A DNA stretch of 64,000 nt from Bacillota bacterium (GTDB lineage: Bacteria; Bacillota; Clostridia; Peptostreptococcales; Anaerovoracaceae). The position numbers were made by a program, and so were the translations under genes. Location of the stretch: the NCBI GenBank assembly GCA_017445315.1, contig JAFSUI010000024.1:1-64000 (forward strand), given 5' to 3'. Positions 63,105-64,000 of this stretch are shown piece after piece. The number at the start of each line of letters is the position of its first letter. The stretch's first letter is position 1. The notes under the pieces were generated by a model. That model was not told the DNA's origin. It made no database searches and saw only the letters and a list, made by a program, of their open reading frames with translations.

Positions 63105-63238
63105 TTTCTTCTCCTTTCTTAAACAAAAAAGGAGCACCACTTGGTGCCCCAAACAAATAGGCCGCAAAGCGTAAGCTCTGCGGCCATTTCCTTTTTACCG
63201 GATATCAATTTTATATCACATTTATTACCTTATGTCAA
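63105..63238 (-). promoter_or_regulatory. Promoter and structured leader of the adhesin gene
   Basis: Minus strand TTGACA (63233-63238), 17-bp spacer, TATAAA (63210-63215); start near 63203. The leader of about 100 bases holds a GGCCGCAGAGC/GCTTTGCGGCC hairpin (63160-63185) and then a terminator-like hairpin GGGGCACCA/TGGTGCTCC followed by TTTTTTG (63125-63150), directly before the ribosome site. A 22-codon frame (63119-63187) spans both hairpins. Confidence 0.72.
63119..63187 (-). CDS. Possible leader peptide
   Basis: 22-residue frame [14 protein letters not shown] then TKWCSFFV, from the ATG at 63187 (AAAAGG just upstream) to a stop one base before the adhesin ribosome site. Two Trp, two Cys and four Phe lie over the terminator-like hairpin, as in attenuator leader peptides, but this could be chance. 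Confidence 0.3.
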   Translation of the reverse strand: MAAELTLCGLFVWGTKWCSFFV

Positions 63239-63263
63239 ATTTTCCCATATAAATCTTATTCTT

Positions 63264-64000
63264 TCAAGCATTCTCAATAATCGTTTTTGCCCTTTCAATA
63301 AGTTCCTCGCGATTATTGCCTATCTTTTCCTCCAATACCTCCTCAAGAAGTAGGTTCATGATCTTTCCTACAATCGGTCCCTCGTTTATACCTAGCGACA
63401 TAATATCTCGCCCGCTTATATTAAGAGTTCTGAGAGATAAAGCACCCTCTTCCTCTATCAAGCGATGACCGATTTTTTCAATCTCTTCAATCTGCTCCAT
63501 TCTGTCAGAAACCATGGGCGACTGCGCTCTGTTATCCGCCTTCTTAATTGCAATCCATTTATCAAAGAGCTCGGGGCTCACCTTTGTTATAACTCTTCTT
63601 ACGGCCTTATCCGTGAGTTCCGGTCTTAAGTCATGCCAGCGAACGAGAGCTATTACTTCTTCTCGCGTTGCGTTGTCAAATTTTAGCCGACGCATGATAC
63701 TGTCCGCCATCGCATAACTGACCTCCGGATGTCCGTAAAAATGACCGACCCCGTCCTCGCCCTGAAGAAAACTAGATGGCTTACCGATATCGTGAAAAAG
63801 CGCCGCGAGCCTACTAACGGAATCCTTTGGCATTCCGCCGACAACTCTTATAGTATGCTCCCAAACATCATAAATATGATAAGGCGTCTTCTGGTCAAAC
63901 CCCACCATCGGAATTATTTCAGGAATCGCAATACCGATTACATCACTATACTCTCTCAGAACCTTTTCAGCATGTTCTCCAAGGAGAATTCCTTCAAGTT
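63264..64000 (-). CDS. cca: CCA-adding enzyme, HD-domain part (partial)
   Basis: The frame stays open to base 64000, so the N-terminus is outside the window. The visible 245 residues are the C-terminal half of a bacterial CCA tRNA nucleotidyltransferase: helix IIPMVGFDQKTPYHIYDVWE (family-typical), the HD phosphohydrolase motif LAALFHDIGKP, GHPEVSYAMADSIMRRLKF and VRWHDLRPE. The nucleotidyltransferase motif lies upstream. It repairs or completes tRNA 3' ends. It ends about 26 bases before the adhesin -35. Confidence 0.9.
   Translation of the reverse strand, partial: LEGILLGEHAEKVLREYSDVIGIAIPEIIPMVGFDQKTPYHIYDVWEHTIRVVGGMPKDSVSRLAALFHDIGKPSSFLQGEDGVGHFYGHPEVSYAMADSIMRRLKFDNATREEVIALVRWHDLRPELTDKAVRRVITKVSPELFDKWIAIKKADNRAQSPMVSDRMEQIEEIEKIGHRLIEEEGALSLRTLNISGRDIMSLGINEGPIVGKIMNLLLEEVLEEKIGNNREELIERAKTIIENA

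Overview
The window looks like a chromosomal segment of a low-to-mid GC, Gram-positive anaerobe of the class Clostridia. The evidence is: strong AGGAGG-type ribosome sites before most genes; a butyryl-CoA-dehydrogenase-type flavoprotein and a flavodiiron oxygen reductase; ScpA/ScpB, AddA, a cell-wall hydrolase with DUF348 and G5 modules, a cell-wall-anchored adhesin with a VPKTG sorting motif, and a Hol_Tox-type type I toxin. A family such as Anaerovoracaceae or Lachnospiraceae is a guess; no rRNA is present to decide.

Layout. 1-8 kb is accessory DNA: the 3' end of a tyrosine integrase, three XRE-type regulators (two with membrane parts) that share look-alike terminators, two kinds of local repeat, and a LysR-controlled cassette (hydrolase, decayed aldo/keto reductase, flavodoxin, cyclophilin-like lipoprotein). 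8-23 kb is mostly core: addA, gpmI, an APH-like kinase, a compact type I toxin-antitoxin locus, a permease/flavoprotein/Usp operon, dinB, a DUF4234 membrane protein and an anchored nuclease. 21.8-26 kb holds an apparent redox module: FprA, an acyl-CoA dehydrogenase fused to an ETF-alpha FAD domain and a rubredoxin, and a divergent Crp/Fnr regulator with a tandem operator. 26-36 kb holds mtnA-scpA-scpB and a metY-lipoprotein-lepA-hemW-MGMT-glyoxalase run. 36-39 kb is cell-wall biology: a transglycosylase-like protein and a secreted coiled-coil/sortase-like protein preceded by arrays of TGTTA(T/C) hexamers phased at 11 bp. 39-48 kb is core again (SDR, gap, M18 aminopeptidase, lysO, dnaE). 48-56 kb holds a TetR-regulated FtsX-type ABC system with three matching operators, a TauE-like permease, a DUF4300 lipoprotein and a DUF4143 ATPase. 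56-63 kb is surface biology: a collagen-like protein whose 5' coding end carries a 9-bp G tract that puts it out of frame (candidate phase-variable gene), a tRNA-Ala(GGC), and a 1472-residue subtilase/Cna-B adhesin with a (PE)n wall spacer. The window ends in the HD part of a CCA-adding enzyme.

The observations I rate highest are: (i) two copies of an intergenic long-hairpin element (17991-18181 and 42671-42938) with conserved internal boxes and compensatory base changes, which looks like an undescribed structured RNA or palindromic mobile element; (ii) the poly-G switch in the collagen-like gene; (iii) the dehydrogenase-ETF-rubredoxin fusion next to FprA; (iv) the type I toxin locus whose two RNAs are predicted to start with matching 5' hairpins and to share one terminator; (v) the helically phased operator arrays at 38.7-39.1 kb; and (vi) copies of an interspersed 29-bp repeat inserted in frame in hemW.
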